From Aphrocallistes beatrix (Eukaryota > Porifera > Hexactinellida > Sceptrulophora > Aphrocallistidae): 64,000 bases of DNA. The stretch covers positions 12,187,524 to 12,251,523 of the forward strand of contig OY725488.1 in the NCBI GenBank assembly GCA_963281255.1, written 5' to 3'. Numbering within the stretch: the first letter of the stretch is position 1; each line of letters starts with the position of its first letter. A program made the translations under genes and the position numbers. Positions 22,062 through 33,959 of this stretch are shown here, one piece after another. Under the pieces are notes generated by a model. The model was not told the DNA's origin and ran no database searches. It saw only the letters and a list, made by a program, of their open reading frames with translations.

Positions 22062-22217
22062 GTCACTCATGTCCTGAATCTTCCAAATGAGAGTGCGTAT
22101 CTCCTGCGCCTTCCTCCCCTCTCCTCTCATCTGAGCTTCCTCCTTGCACTCCTTCAGGAAGGAAAGAGGATCGATGGGAGCTTGAGTGCTGTTCTTGTCT
22201 GCAAGTTTTCTAGCCAT
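22062..22217 (-). CDS. Candidate first coding exon, unknown protein
   Basis: Minus frame starting ATGGCTAGAAAACTTGC and running 52 codons (MARKLADKNSTQAPIDPLSF.., ending WKIQDMSD) to a textbook donor (GAC|GTAAGT at 22061-22056), phase 0. It is charged and helical-looking, and unlike the surrounding palindromic repeats. I do not recognise the family. The next same-strand coding segment is the eIF2A/PYM-like exon at 12380-12668. A direct join works only with the alternative phase-0 acceptor there and would give about 143 aa. That join, or intermediate exons, is untested. The receptor at 16173 would then lie inside an intron on the opposite strand. Confidence 0.5.
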
Positions 22218-22384
22218 GAATTAGATTCTAACTAAAACTCAGAACTAGTATTTCAGCATGGGTAATGAGGGGTAGAGTTAGAACTGTATAATAGAACCTG
22301 GATAATCTGACATTCGTTGGAAAAGAAAACAGTCGGATTACACAGTAACATGTGCACGGTTCAATGGCTAATCGTGGTAGAAAA

Positions 22385-22560
22385 GGGATATACATAATTT
22401 ACGGAATACGGACCGATTCGGAGAAAATCTGAGTTCCTAATTTACGGAACTTGACCGAACGGTTCCGGAATTTTAAATGCCTATTTTACGGAATATTCCA
22501 CAAATTAGGCATTTATCATATCCGGAATGGGATATTCCGTATATTAGGTATGTCCGTAGA
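22385..22560. repeat. Palindromic TTACGGAA repeat, copy 2
   Basis: Same units as 21725-22012 (TTTACGGAA, CTTGACCGAACGGTTCCGGAA, AAATTAGGCATTTA), ending GGTATGT. Confidence 0.6.
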
Positions 22561-22938
22561 AAGGGTGTGGGATTATGAAGCTCCTACTGAGGCTGGCTTA
22601 TTTAGTTCGGTGTCCGAGTGCCTGTGGTACCCGAACAACCGACACTAGGTCCAGGAACTCACTTTAGTTCCCACCCTCCTTGCTTCCATCTTATTGTCAG
22701 ATTTGTGCTTGCATTAAAAAGGCAAGAAACGCCCAACAAGCAAATGCTAGTTGGGCGTTTCTGCCTGTTAAGAAATTTAGACACCATCAAAATCATATGC
22801 TGAAAGGTAGTCATACATGTCTCGATTTTTTGGCTCATATACAAGGTTTTCCTAGCCAGCCCCTTAGGGGACCCGTTAGCTCCCACCTTTAATCCGTCAC
22901 CGCCATATGAAGCAGTTCAAGTTTTGTATTAGTGCATA

Positions 22939-23273
22939 CAGTCAGGGTCGCTTATTATGAACCCCTTTAAGCATAGTCGCCGAACCGGGGGGGCTGGGGG
23001 GGTTCAAGCCCCCCTGGAATCGAAGATGGCCCTTAGACGCAATACAAATTTTAGGGCTGTGCCCCCCCTAGAACGCCAAAATTACCCATAAATTTCGAAA
23101 AGTTCGGCGCCCCTTGCTTTAATATGAACATTCGTTTGTATGAACTAACCTCCTGGTCCCAATTTCATTTTTAGATAGGATTTGTATTGAATCAAGTTCG
23201 CTTAATATGAAGCATCTCTATTATGAACATATTTTTTGGTCCCCTGGTGGTTCACAATAAGCGACCCTGACTG
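22939..23273. mobile_element. TA-target MITE with a second MITE nested inside
   Basis: Termini CAGTCAGGGTCGCTTATTAT and GCGACCCTGACTG, TA at 22937-22938 and 23274-23275. Compared with the 185-bp copy at 28943-29127, about 150 bp are extra at ~22967-23121. The extra piece begins AAGCATAGTCGCCGAAC, ends GTTCGGCGCCCCTTGC, and has G7/C6 runs between. Confidence 0.8.
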
Positions 23274-23290
23274 TATACGTATACCAAGTT

Positions 23291-23522
23291 ACCAACCTAT
23301 ATACATGTCATACATTCCAACAGTTCCGTTTTTGGCTGGACATCCCGCTTTTTTCACTCTTCTATTTAGCTAATTTTCTCAAGTGTCCCGTTTTTACATG
23401 AAATTTTCCCATCACGTCCTTTTATCATTCAATACATATAATCTATTGCATCCCGCCATTGCTCGCAAAATTCATCGCCGTGTCCCGCTTTTATCATGGC
23501 TCAAGTTGGAATGTATGTTAGT
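23291..23522 (+). mobile_element. TCCCGC-motif repeat element
   Basis: Repeated T(G/A)TCCCG(C)TTTT phrases at ~60-base spacing between CATACATTCCAAC and CAAGTTGGAATGTATG. This is the most complete of about seven copies in the window. Confidence 0.6.
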
Positions 23523-23815
23523 GAGTATATTTCATTCTCGAGGTGTGAGAATGAAATTTGACACAGTGGACTAATTTTTGAATTGCGATTGATTTATCAA
23601 CGTGTATCAATGTTCATTAATTTTAACTAAATTCTTCACTGGGGGTATATGTTATGGACTATTTTATCCTAATCGAGTGAACGCTCACAAGAAATTGTGA
23701 CTTTCTAGTTGCAGCGCACAGCAACTGGGTGGTTAGACACGGCCTGACTTACCGGTAAACTTCCTTCAGCTGACTCTTTCCAGAAACATTGATAGGGATT
23801 TAAAAAATCTTATCA

Positions 23816-23925
23816 ATGACTATGGATTTTGCTAACTCATTTCTGGTTGAGTCATTTTTGGTGGGGAAACCTTAGTAATGCGAAATAGAATGACCCCCTA
23901 CCGGCCCCTAGGTCATTGTTGTTAA
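23816..23925. repeat. Single arm of the 14785-type foldback
   Basis: Shares ATGGATTTTGCTAACTCATT, GGTGGGGAAACCTTA and AATAGAATGACCCC with the right arm of 14785-15082. Confidence 0.55.
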
Positions 23926-24302
23926 TAATGTAGTAGTATTTCAGTTTTAATATGCCATGGATAAGAAGCGCAGTTTCAAGTGTAGAAAAACTCCACTAAT
24001 TTAGCCAGTAGCAATAACAAGTAATAATTATCTGTTTTCATTCTTAGTTGCATAATTATACACAAAGTGATTGTAAGAGTGGGTAAACTCTTAGCTAATG
24101 CTTAGATGTTCAGTCAATGAATTGAAACGATAATTGATCTTACCATAAAATTGGTTGATCGAGTGCTAATTATATCTCACAATTTTATTTGAATGGTAAG
24201 AGGAAAGAATTTAATACAAAACTTATTCTAAAGGAAAGCAAAATGTTTACAGGATCTTTTGAGTGGTGATCATTCGAGGGTCAGCTACTCTTACAGTATA
24301 TA

Positions 24303-24517
24303 TGCATATATGCCAACTGACCCATTTTTGGTGGGACGTCCCGCTTTTTTCACTCTTCCATTGAGCTAATTTTCACGAGTGTCCCGCTTTTACATGAAAT
24401 TCCTCCATTATTGTCCCGCTTTTTTAATTATATGTATAATATTTTTATATTTCGTCCCGCCATGTCCCGCGAAATTCAACACGTCCCACTTTTATCATGC
24501 TTCAAGTTGTATTCATA
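24303..24517 (+). mobile_element. TCCCGC-motif repeat element
   Basis: ATATGCCAACTGACCC start, then five TCCCGC/TCCCGCTTTT motifs, ending CATGCTTCAAGTTG. Same order of motifs as 23291-23522. Confidence 0.6.
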
Positions 24518-24596
24518 CGGTATGAGTATTATACTACTGGACATGCATAGTATCCACTCAACTACAAATCCATAATAGTAGTTAGTAAATGTCACA

Positions 24597-26135
24597 TTAA
24601 TAATACTGAGCAGGAATCATAAGCACCACAACAAACACGATACTACTAACCAACAGTATAGCGGCATACTTCAAAACGAGGAGACATTTGACTTTGGGGA
24701 GGGGACCTTTTTGCAATAAATCTGATCTCTCTTCAGAAGGTTCACCTGTACTGTACTGCAGAGTATTACGTACTACTCGAGCATAAATCTTGTCCCAACT
24801 GTAGCAGTATAATATGAAAGCGTATGTTATCGCTGATATTAAAAGCCCAAAAGCAAGGAACAGAGAATAACCTGCCGACCTCCAAGATACGAAATAAGCC
24901 AGTAAACATCCGAGAGAATACGCAATAGGAACAGTATAGATAAATTTCACAACAAGTATTAAGCCTTGCAGACAGCAAGCATTGCATACACCCCGTAAGG
25001 TACACTCTATATCTGCTACGAGGCATACACTCACTATCCTGATCCCGAATTCTATCTGCTCCCTCATCTCTTCAACAGAAGTGAACATGTATGAGACATA
25101 GTGTGAAAGAGCGAACAGTAAAATACCAAAAGTAGTCTCGATAGCAAATATAAAGCTGGTGATCACGATTATTGTTCTCTTCGCCCGCTTTAATCTATTT
25201 TCTCCAAGGAGATTTGCTACACGAACATTGGCACCGATTCCAAATCCATACGAAAATGCCATAAAGAGTGTCCATACAACGTTGAAAATCCCGAGTAGTG
25301 CCACTTGTTCTGTATCCTTCAGTATGAAACCAAGGAAAATGATTGGACCAACTCTTGCAGTGAATACGTCTAGGATGAATTGGAATGTGCCGACTATTCC
25401 ATAATTCAAAAAGTGACTCCATTGTGAAAAATAGGCCCAGGAGAATGTAGAGTACGTGAGGTGTGCATTCGTAAACCGGAAATATGTGTAGATCAGAATT
25501 GCAATGAGGTACGTACTAACGACATAGGAGAGAGCAACTCCCTTTATCTCCAATGAGAACACTACTACCAGCAAATACTGTAAACCGATATTCAAAATGT
25601 TCCCAGTTACTTGTATAGCAAAAATGGGTAGGAGAATGTTCTGAGATTGTAAGAAGTTGCAAGCTAGCCTTGAGTAGATATAAGCTGGATAACTAAAACA
25701 CAGAATGACTGTATAATCTCCAGCTCCTTTAGCAAACTCAGAGTTTAGCGTGAAGTAGTAAATGACAGGCTCAACACTCACCCAGATTGTCCATATAGGG
25801 AAGCAACTGAGTGATGCTAAAGTCAAAGCTCGCATGAAGTACACTCCCATTAACTTATAGTTTCCCGCACCGTAAGCTTGAGAACAGAGCGTACTCACCC
25901 CAGCAGCTAGTTCCTGTGCAACTACATACCCGGTACAACCCATCACGGCTTGCCCGATGAATAAAGCGCTTACTTTATTGCCGATCTCAGTTCCTGATGT
26001 GCGGGAAATGAAAATGGTACCGAGCTTGGACTGTAAAGCATCACTGAAGAAAGTAAGGGCACCCACAACTCCCAACATGTTGATATACTTGAGCTCTGTC
26101 AGAATCCATTTCTGTTTTCTTACAAATTCAAACAT
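24597..26135 (-). CDS. MATE-family multidrug/toxin extrusion transporter
   Basis: An integral membrane antiporter that exports organic cations or xenobiotics in exchange for H+ or Na+ (SLC47-like in animals). 512 aa in one uninterrupted exon, within the usual 500-600 aa of eukaryotic MATEs. About 12 hydrophobic segments are visible. The family signature CSQAYGAGNYKLMG lies at residues 84-97, and the loop NFLQSQNILLPIF matches the conserved Q-N/S-P region. In the second half, GFGIGANVRVANLLGENR matches the repeat-2 counterpart (G-x4-VR-V-N-LG). The start is the first ATG (26135), only ~30 residues before TM1; the stop is TAA. No frame damage. The hydrophobic C-terminal helix (LVLKYAAILLVSSIVFVVVL) suggests a 13th segment, seen in some animal MATEs. 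Neighbours are repeats, so regulation is not inferable. Confidence 0.92.
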   Translation of the reverse strand: MFEFVRKQKWILTELKYINMLGVVGALTFFSDALQSKLGTIFISRTSGTEIGNKVSALFIGQAVMGCTGYVVAQELAAGVSTLCSQAYGAGNYKLMGVYFMRALTLASLSCFPIWTIWVSVEPVIYYFTLNSEFAKGAGDYTVILCFSYPAYIYSRLACNFLQSQNILLPIFAIQVTGNILNIGLQYLLVVVFSLEIKGVALSYVVSTYLIAILIYTYFRFTNAHLTYSTFSWAYFSQWSHFLNYGIVGTFQFILDVFTARVGPIIFLGFILKDTEQVALLGIFNVVWTLFMAFSYGFGIGANVRVANLLGENRLKRAKRTIIVITSFIFAIETTFGILLFALSHYVSYMFTSVEEMREQIEFGIRIVSVCLVADIECTLRGVCNACCLQGLILVVKFIYTVPIAYSLGCLLAYFVSWRSAGYSLFLAFGLLISAITYAFILYCYSWDKIYARVVRNTLQYSTGEPSEERSDLLQKGPLPKVKCLLVLKYAAILLVSSIVFVVVLMIPAQYY

Positions 26136-27828
26136 TTTTCACACACATAGCATTATACCAAATTACCAATATATAGTTGCAGGAGAGTATACTTGTGCTC
26201 GTCAGCTGTCGTCATGAGCATCTATTTTGTCTTAAAATTATATTATGTAAAATTAGTTTTTGTAGACGTGAACTCAATATTTTATTGCTTCTCATTCAAT
26301 AATTTTGATCTAATTTATCTTATTTTTCATTCATTTTGATGCATAAAAATCAAGAAAAAGTAGAAATTCAACTTTATAACATTTGGGGGAGGTACCATGG
26401 CCTCCTTGGCACCCTGTGGAGCCGCTGCTGCCCAGGATTGGAAAATAGATTTTGGACAAATCGAATCATGGTTAATAGGAAATAGGTCATGACTCTACCA
26501 ACCCTACCAGAGCCTACACTCATGCATCCTAGGGAACAATTAGTTTAATATACCAATTATGAGTAACAATGGCCAGAAACCACTGCACATCATCTATGCG
26601 CAGGTATGGATGGTTCTGAACAATTAAGACCATATTTATCATAAGGCAGCCCAAGACTGAATATGAATTTGCAGATCATCTCATCATGAGTTGTATCTTG
26701 TGTGAAAACGTAGAAAATTGATCACTCAATTTAAAAGATCGCAGCCTAGGGATGCATAGAATTGCAATACTGTATATATCTCTAGTGGAATTCTCCATCA
26801 ATTTTGAAAGTTTACTATTCCATGTGGTCAGCACATCCAAATACAGAAAATTGAATGCTGAGATGAATCTTGTTAATTAAAACATATCTTAAATGACAAA
26901 ACTTTATTTTCTAATACAATTTTTTAGCAGAAACCCAGTTTTGTTGGTGAAGATTTAACATCGCCCAAGCATGCCAAAATGGCACGTACTTGATTCTGTT
27001 CAAAGACACCACTATTATATTTCAAAAATGATCATACATGCAATTTTTGTGGGGACCTCCAGCTTTTTTTCACTCTTCCAATGAGGTAATTTTCAATGTC
27101 CCTTTTTACACATGAAATTTCTCCATTATGTCCTATTTTTTATTCCATATATAATATTTTCCACTGTATCCCGTCATATCCAAAACAATTCATCACTGCG
27201 TCCCACTTTATCATGGCTCAAGATGGCATGTATGCCATTATATATCTAAAAAATCAATAAATAAATCATTAATCAATCAATTTTCGTGGATTGGAACAAC
27301 AAACTGCCAATTAGAGAAATTGAGTGAGTTTGTATCAAACTATGCACTAAAAAGATACATTCCATTGTGCTTTCAGGATAGCATGTTCTCATTGGAAAGT
27401 CATTTCTAAATTTAACTAGTCAATAATACAGAAGAAAGCCAGCGCAAATATACAATTAACTAAGAGTTGCTGTCCTCTTCAACCCGAGTTTCTCTGATCA
27501 TGTTTGTACTTAGATAGTGTATGTAGTGTTTTTATTTTATTTTTGCTCGAGTAATACTTGTAGAAGACACATGATTTGAAAGATAATCCTGATATCAAAT
27601 TATCTGACTAAACCTTTTCTAATTTAGATCAATCGGCATGAACTATGATACTTTTGCAATTCAAAATTCACAGATCAATTAATATGTAATGTATATCTAC
27701 ATTCTTGAACAGATCTCATTACCACGTGCATGGCACAACTAGCTTGTGATTGGTCAGAATATCCTCGTGTGATACATGATATTTACTTACAAGATCTTAT
27801 CTAATATCAAATTGCACTCGAGACTGTG
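26136..27828. other. Intergenic between MATE and cathepsin L
   Basis: AT-rich, no gene. It contains a GC-richer patch at 26385-26450 (GGTACCATGGCCTCCTTGG...) of repeat character and a TCCCGC element at 27036-27236. Since MATE and cathepsin L diverge here, both promoters must lie in this stretch. Confidence 0.5.
27036..27236 (+). mobile_element. TCCCGC-motif repeat element, degraded
   Basis: TGGGGACCTCCAGCTTTTTT, AATTTTCAATGTCCC, TGTATCCCG and GCGTCCCAC motifs in the same order as 24303-24517, ending CATGGCTCAAGATGGCATG. Confidence 0.55.
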
Positions 27829-27835
27829 TATATAA
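27829..27835 (+). promoter_or_regulatory. TATA box of cathepsin L
   Basis: TATATAA 47 bases before the ATG at 27882. An initiator-like TTCACT at 27857-27862 is at the usual ~30-base distance. Confidence 0.45.
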
Positions 27836-27881
27836 TGGGATTATCAGGGAAATATTCACTGAGAAATTGGATCTACTGAAA

Positions 27882-30800
27882 ATGAAGACACTCATCTTGT
27901 TAACGCTATGTGCACTGCTAGCGTACGCTAATGCAAAGTTTGTATTCAAAGCTAACATTGTGATCGACGTAGGGCTTGAGAACGAGTGGGAGGAATGGAA
28001 ATCTCTGCATGAGAAGAGCTACGGGTCCGAGGAAGAGGAGAATGTGAGGAAGAACATCTGGTTGGACACCCTCGTCTATATTCAGACATTCAACAGCGAG
28101 AAGCACTCATACACCCTCGGACTGAACCAGTTCTCTGACTTGGTTAGTTAATCCTATCACATAAATACTATCAAAGATAGTATGTCAATGCAACCATTTA
28201 GAGTAAACGGATTAAAATATTCATCATTTTCTCGAAATAAATATTGTATTTTGATATTCTAAGAAGCATAAATATAGTAAAAACCGTTTTTTTCTTACTA
28301 CCTCAGAATTTATGGTGCAGAAATTCAAAATCTATATTAATTTCCATCGGATTTTCTCAAAAATAGTAAAAAACCGGTTTAAAATGTATGTTATTTAAGA
28401 TCAGGGTTTTATGCAGCCCTCCAGAGATACGCTCCTTCTCAAAACCCTAAATTTTCACTCGCCTAAATCGATAAATAACATTATAATACAGGATAAATTG
28501 GGTATTATTCTGGATTTCCACGCTCCTAAATACTCTGAAGCTACGCCTTTAGGAGCGTCTCTCGCTCCTAGATAATCCCTTGTTTAAGATAACTCTCTCC
28601 ATTAGACCAATAAGGAGTTTCGAGAGATCTACCTCGGCTATGACTATGAAGCGAGTCTGAAGATGATTAGAAATGGGACAGTGCACGAACAAACAACTCC
28701 AGACGACGAACTGGCAGCTACGGTTGATTGGAGGACCAAGGGAGCTGTGACTCCAGTGAAGGATCAGGTAATGATAAGCCTAATTGTAATATACATGCAT
28801 CCTCTGCAAGAAAAAAAGCGGGACATAAGTAGTAGTTAACTGGACATTTAGCTATTTAGTGGGACATAGTATATCTGTATTAGTTCAACAAATTGAAAAA
28901 TTCATTTTTGAAACGTTTTCGCGGGATATTTCTTTCAACATACAGTCAGATTCACTGTTTATGAACCCATTTTATATGAACATTCGTTTATTGTGAACAA
29001 ATTCTCTGGTCGCAATTCAACAGGTTCCATAGGATTTGTATTAGGTCAAGTTCGCTTAATATAAACTCTCTCTATTGTGAACAGACTTTTTGGTCCCCAA
29101 GGTGTTCATTATAAGCGACCCTGACTGTATATTCGAAAAAACGGGACAGTTGGCAAGTATGTTGTAAGATTACTTTTAATGCATAAGTTAGTTCTTAACT
29201 GGTGCTATTAGTTACAATTGGAACTTAAATAGAATCAGCATAGTTTCGATATAAAGTTTGGTACTATATTTAGATGCAAAATATTCTTGAATAATTAGCT
29301 ACTCGTACTAGCAGGAATAACTGAATCAGAACAGCAGTGGCGTAGCATGCACTCCCAAAGTGGTATGGCCATTCTCTAATACCAAACAATACTGGACAAT
29401 AACTGTAGCTGTATACGTAATTTTAACGTAATATACAAACATTTTATCAAGTAACTATTGTTTGATGAATTTACTACTAATCCATATTAAACTTTGTAAA
29501 TTGATGCATTTTACTGATTGGTATGCTCGATAGCAATGATAGCTGTGAGTTTATAGAAATTAAAGCCTGGAAAATACCTTCCAAAGGAAATATTTCATTC
29601 ATACCTCCTTATAGACTTCTTCATTGGCCATTTTTAACATTTCCTCAAAAATATACACTATCCCGACAAAAGTATTTCCACACTTCATTATCTTACGTGC
29701 ATTTAATACTAAAATGGGTTTATTCATGAAGATTAAAACTCCGAAACGTTAAGTGATACAACTAATTGGGTTTCAAATTCGAAATCTTCGCATTCGAATT
29801 AGTTATTGTAGGATATTTCTAATCAATTACTAATTCCCAATTATTTCAAATTATCAATCACTGCCACCTTGTGCTACATATGTCCCTTTTTATCACTATA
29901 CATGATGGTGATGTACTACCCCTTGTGGCACAGGTTGATAATCTTACTCATTGGGTTGAGTCATTTGTTAGAAATCTTCAACTATTACTAATTCGAATGT
30001 GAAGATTTCAAATCTTAAATCAGACTCTTAATAGCTCTTAGAGTTTGAATACTTTTCCCTCTATGAAAAGATCAATTTAGTACTATTTGTATGGAGAAGA
30101 ATATAGTGTACAAATACTTTTGTCCGGTTAGTACATGTAACCAATTTTGCTATTCACCAATAATATTGAGAATTATTTGTTACGTTTTGAGATAAATTTT
30201 TCTATTTAAAATTTAATTTATAAAAAATGCTACATTAATTCTATCTGGTTCTGTAGGGACAATGTGGCTCCTGTTGGGCATTCAGTGCCACCGGATCTCT
30301 AGAGGGTCAGTACTTTTTGAAGCAAGGTACTCTCATATCTCTCTCAGAACAGCAACTCGTCGACTGTTCCAGAAGTTATGGTAACAATGGATGCAAAGGA
30401 GGTCTCATGGACAGTGCGTTCAGATACTTGGAACACTACAAAGACGAATCAGAAGCTGACTATCCATATCATGCAAGGGTGAGCTACACTACTAAAATTA
30501 GAATACAGTGGAAATAAAGTGTTCCAAACCGCTCAGTAAAATGATACTTGAGCTAAGAGAATTGAGAATATTTAAACCACTACAAATTCTAAAAATACGC
30601 AGTTGTAAACTCAAGGTTTTTAGGTCATATTTCCTCACCTGAAAACCTCGACACCACTCTCTGCAAGTAAATGGCTAGTTCGACAACCTGGGAGTCATAT
30701 CTCCTAACCAAAATGTTTAAATCGGTCTGAAATGTGTAGCATTCTCCACTGAAAATGCTGCGTTATTATCTCTAGAATCAGTGACATTGTCACTCAGTGC

Positions 30801-31221
30801 TATAGTATAAGTATTTTGTATTTTCATGATTATCAGGTATTTTATCCATTTTCTAACTGCTTAGAACGGGCGTTGTGACTATCAGGAAAGCAAGGGAGTT
30901 ACTGGAGATAGAAGCCCTCACGATATTCCTAGAGATTCAGAGTCGAGCTTGAAAGATGCTGTCATGAACGTTGGCCCGATTTCAGTAGCAATGGACGCTG
31001 GACATCCGTCATTTAAGTCTTATCGTAGTGGTGTGTACAGTGAGAGGGCCTGCAGCAGCACCAGGCTGGACCATGGAGTGCTGGTAGTTGGTTATGGAGA
31101 TGACTACTGGTTGATTAAGAACAGCTGGGGAACAAGATGGGGAATGGAAGGCTACTTCATGATACAGATGGCCAATAACATGTGTGGGATCGAAACACAG
31201 GCCAGCTACCCGGTCCTGTAG
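27882..31221 (+). CDS. Cathepsin L-like cysteine protease, four exons
   Basis: A secreted/lysosomal papain-family (C1A) protease. Exons 27882-28142, 28606-28767, 30257-30478 and 30865-31221 have GT/AG borders and are all phase 0, giving 333 aa, the usual length for cathepsin L. Signal peptide 1-18. The propeptide shows the ERFNIN spacing E52, R56, W60, I67, N71 (the middle Asn is Thr63). The mature enzyme starts near [16 protein letters not shown]. Oxyanion Gln143, nucleophile Cys147 ([10 protein letters not shown]), His285 ([11 protein letters not shown]) and Asn301 (LIKNSWG) are all present. [14 protein letters not shown] is typical of the L group. Cys147 rules out silicatein, the sponge paralogue with Ser at that position. 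I chose ATG 27882 because it opens the signal peptide and follows a TATA box. Intron 2 holds two or three MITEs. Nothing is missing; it looks functional. Confidence 0.95.
28797..29163 (-). mobile_element. TCCCGC-motif element split by a MITE (intron 2)
   Basis: Reverse orientation: AAGCGGGACATAAG, GTGGGACATAG, GCGGGATATTTC, then the MITE at 28943-29127, then ACGGGACAGTTGGCAAGTATG. Confidence 0.55.
28943..29127. mobile_element. TA-target MITE (CAGTCAGGGTCGC family), shortest copy
   Basis: 185 bp, TA at 28941-28942 and 29128-29129, start CAGTCAGATTCACTGTTTAT, end AAGCGACCCTGACTG. It inserted into the TCCCGC element, inside cathepsin L intron 2. Confidence 0.85.
29659..30131. mobile_element. 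Tc1-type MITE in cathepsin L intron 2
   Basis: Inverted ends CTATCCCGACAAAAGTATTT and AAATACTTTTGTCCGGTTAG. The interior has CCACCTTGTGCTAC / CCCTTGTGGCAC phrases also found in the 62203 element. No coding. Confidence 0.65.
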
Positions 31222-31554
31222 TTCAGTGTTGCGTACTGTAGCATAGGGAGTGTGCAGCATGAGCACACTCAATACTCTGACTATGCATTAGGTTTTATAC
31301 TTTCTATCTTATCTCTGTGTGGTATATCTTTTTGTTATTGAGTATGATTATATTGGATATCCGTAACAGTGCTAAATAGCGTGTTTTATGGGTTATGAGA
31401 TGTGGATTTATAGATAATTGAACAGAGTACATACAAATATTGAATTGTTTGAAATTTGCAAAGATCATAATTTGAGTATTAATATAGAAAATAGTGTCTT
31501 GGGCATCTATGGTACACTATCTATAGAATCAGATCTTTTTAATTTATAATACTA

Positions 31555-31560
31555 AATAAA
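31555..31560 (+). terminator. Poly(A) signal candidate for cathepsin L
   Basis: AATAAA about 335 bases after the stop codon. Confidence 0.4.
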
Positions 31561-31622
31561 GGTATCTAAATATAACTATGAGCAGTATAGTTAAGTAATT
31601 TCATTATTTCTGAACAACACAC

Positions 31623-31765
31623 ACCTTCACCATGCATTCCAACTTGAGCCATGATAAAAGCTTGACGCAATTGAACAGTATTATACATAGAATAAATAAA
31701 TAAATTACCTCAATAGAAGAGTAAATAAAGCGGGATGTCCCGCCAAAAACGAGATTGCAAATATG
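31623..31765 (-). mobile_element. TCCCGC-motif element, partial
   Basis: Reverse-strand CATGCATTCCAACTTGAGCC...AAAGCGGGATGTCCCGCC, the reverse complement of the two ends of 23291-23522 with the middle shortened. Confidence 0.5.
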
Positions 31766-32349
31766 CCTCACTTGATTGTGTTGCATCCAATTATTCTGTG
31801 TGGAAAACCACTACTATTTCGGAAACATCCTAAACTGTATTTTGCATTGAAAGTGTTCATTGATTTCTCAATTAAAAGCAATTACTTTTGATAAGAATCT
31901 GCAAGAACCTACAAATACAGTTTGTTGTATTAACAAATCCTTTCATGCATACGTATTTAAAGATAACATTACCGATTTGGAAAAGAAATAATAATAATGC
32001 AAGCTACCCTAAATGGATTCAATTGTACTGTACATGGTGATGATATGTACATGATATGGAGTGATAGGAGCAACTGGATAGAGTGTGACAATGGATCCTT
32101 TCATTCAGTCTAACATTCTGCAGTCTAGCAGTTATAATTGTGTGCTACTATGTGAGGGAACGATATCTGATAGGAAAAAGATCCATCAAAAGTGTTTAAA
32201 ATGATGACTCGATTCTTTCTTTCTCCGAATCACCTTGTAATTTATGGTAATTTATCAGTTCTTCTCTGGATTCCCTAGATTTATAGGGAGTCGACTTTAA
32301 CAAGTTGGCAAATATTACGGATCTTCAATACTAACGAATACCATTAGAT

Positions 32350-32531
32350 CAGTGGTCTTCAAACTTTTTCCCAAGCGTACCCACTATTTTTTAACTTTAT
32401 GTGTACACCAAACTGTTCACTCATGCCATTATTAACCATTTGTTGTGGCGTAACATTTATATTTTGCGGACATAATTAAAGCCTGCCAACCTCCATGAGA
32501 ATCCCAGCGTACTCCAGTTTGAATACCACTG
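32350..32531. mobile_element. hAT-type MITE, older
   Basis: CAGTGGTCTTCAAACTT start and GTTTGAATACCACTG end are inverted. The 8-base flanks (CATTAGAT / TATTGGAC) match at only five positions, so the duplication has decayed. Confidence 0.65.
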
Positions 32532-33959
32532 TATTGGACAACTGATACGTCGTAATGAAATTATGATCGTGGCAGTTGTGTTGGAATTATGCGATAACAT
32601 CACTATACAATTATAACAGAGGAGAAGTTAAAATTTGAAACATAATCTTGAAGTAATCATATAATATGCAAAAGGGCATGAACACTAATTTCAATATTCA
32701 GAAGTCTAAAATAATATATCCTCTTATGACACAATTGAAGAAGCTATTATAATGTTAATGTTAAAGAATTAGTGATACTAAGTATTTAGTAAGAAATGTG
32801 TATGTATTAAATAAGAGTTCAGAACAAGTATTACAATAATTGCCGATATATAAAATGAACCTTTTTATGTCTAAAGACATTTAGATAAAGTTATATTTGC
32901 TTTTTTAATCTAAAGAATATGTTGACAATATTCCAAAATAATATTCAAGAGAAAATTCTCATCGGGGCACATGCATTTGCAGAGAAAAGATACAATTGTT
33001 AGAATACAGAATTCGAACATCATATCACCGAAGCTCGATTGTGATTTTATGCTTATTTTTGTTTACGGTGTATTAATGAAGTAAACAAATTCTAAAATTA
33101 TCCTATGAACAAGCTTTCAAAGGTTTATCTTATATATTAAAACTCGATGGCTTTTTGTTTGTTGTGAGGTGTGAAATAGCATTTCTACAAGGGATTTCGG
33201 AGGACTAAGCGAAATTTCACACATTCGCTCCAAAAGGTGACAAAATATATCCATTAATTATGACGGAAAATTGTTGTTTCAACAATATTATACACATATG
33301 CATCAGTTCTATCCAATTCAATGACTCAATATAATTCATGTTATAATAAAAAAAGTAATTATAGTACAACAGATGTAGGATGCATATATATTAAGTAAAA
33401 TATTTTCACACCTTTATATACATATTTTAACACCTTTTGGGAATTTTCAAATAGTCGCTAGAGACTGGCTTCCAACGGTTGACATATAATTTTCGGGATG
33501 TAAATTTCGAATATCATATTATTGAATCTCTATCGTTGATATTATATTTGTTTTTATTAATAATATGCATAGCCTACTACATACAGGCCATTTCACTACT
33601 TTAGACCAGGGATAAGATAAAGTCGAGTTTTTAATACAATGAAATTTAACACAATATCATTTTGATATATTTAATATCGTGTAATTATACATCCTCTACC
33701 CCACAATAATGATATTACTGACTGCTGGCATAATTTAGTTGACGGACAAGGAATACTACATAAATATATAGGTGTATATATATACATATATTAATTAGAG
33801 GTAAGTTTAAGTATCTTCCTTTGAGTATCTTTGGGACAAGAGGTGGTAGAAGTAATATTCTTGGCCTTGTTGTTGAGTAAACAGTTACTTGAAGTCATTA
33901 AAATACAACGTAGCATAACTTTTCCGTCAATACAGCAATCAGTACACTCAAAAGCCCAA

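Larger units (their letters stand above)
31561..33127. other. Intergenic, repeats only
   Basis: Contains a TCCCGC element (31623-31765, minus) and a hAT-like MITE (32350-32531). The rest is AT-rich with no convincing frame. Confidence 0.5.

Noticed and set aside
30257-30478. Silicatein instead of cathepsin L
   Set aside because: The nucleophile position is Cys (GSCWAFS), whereas silicateins have Ser; His and Asn are also in the protease arrangement.
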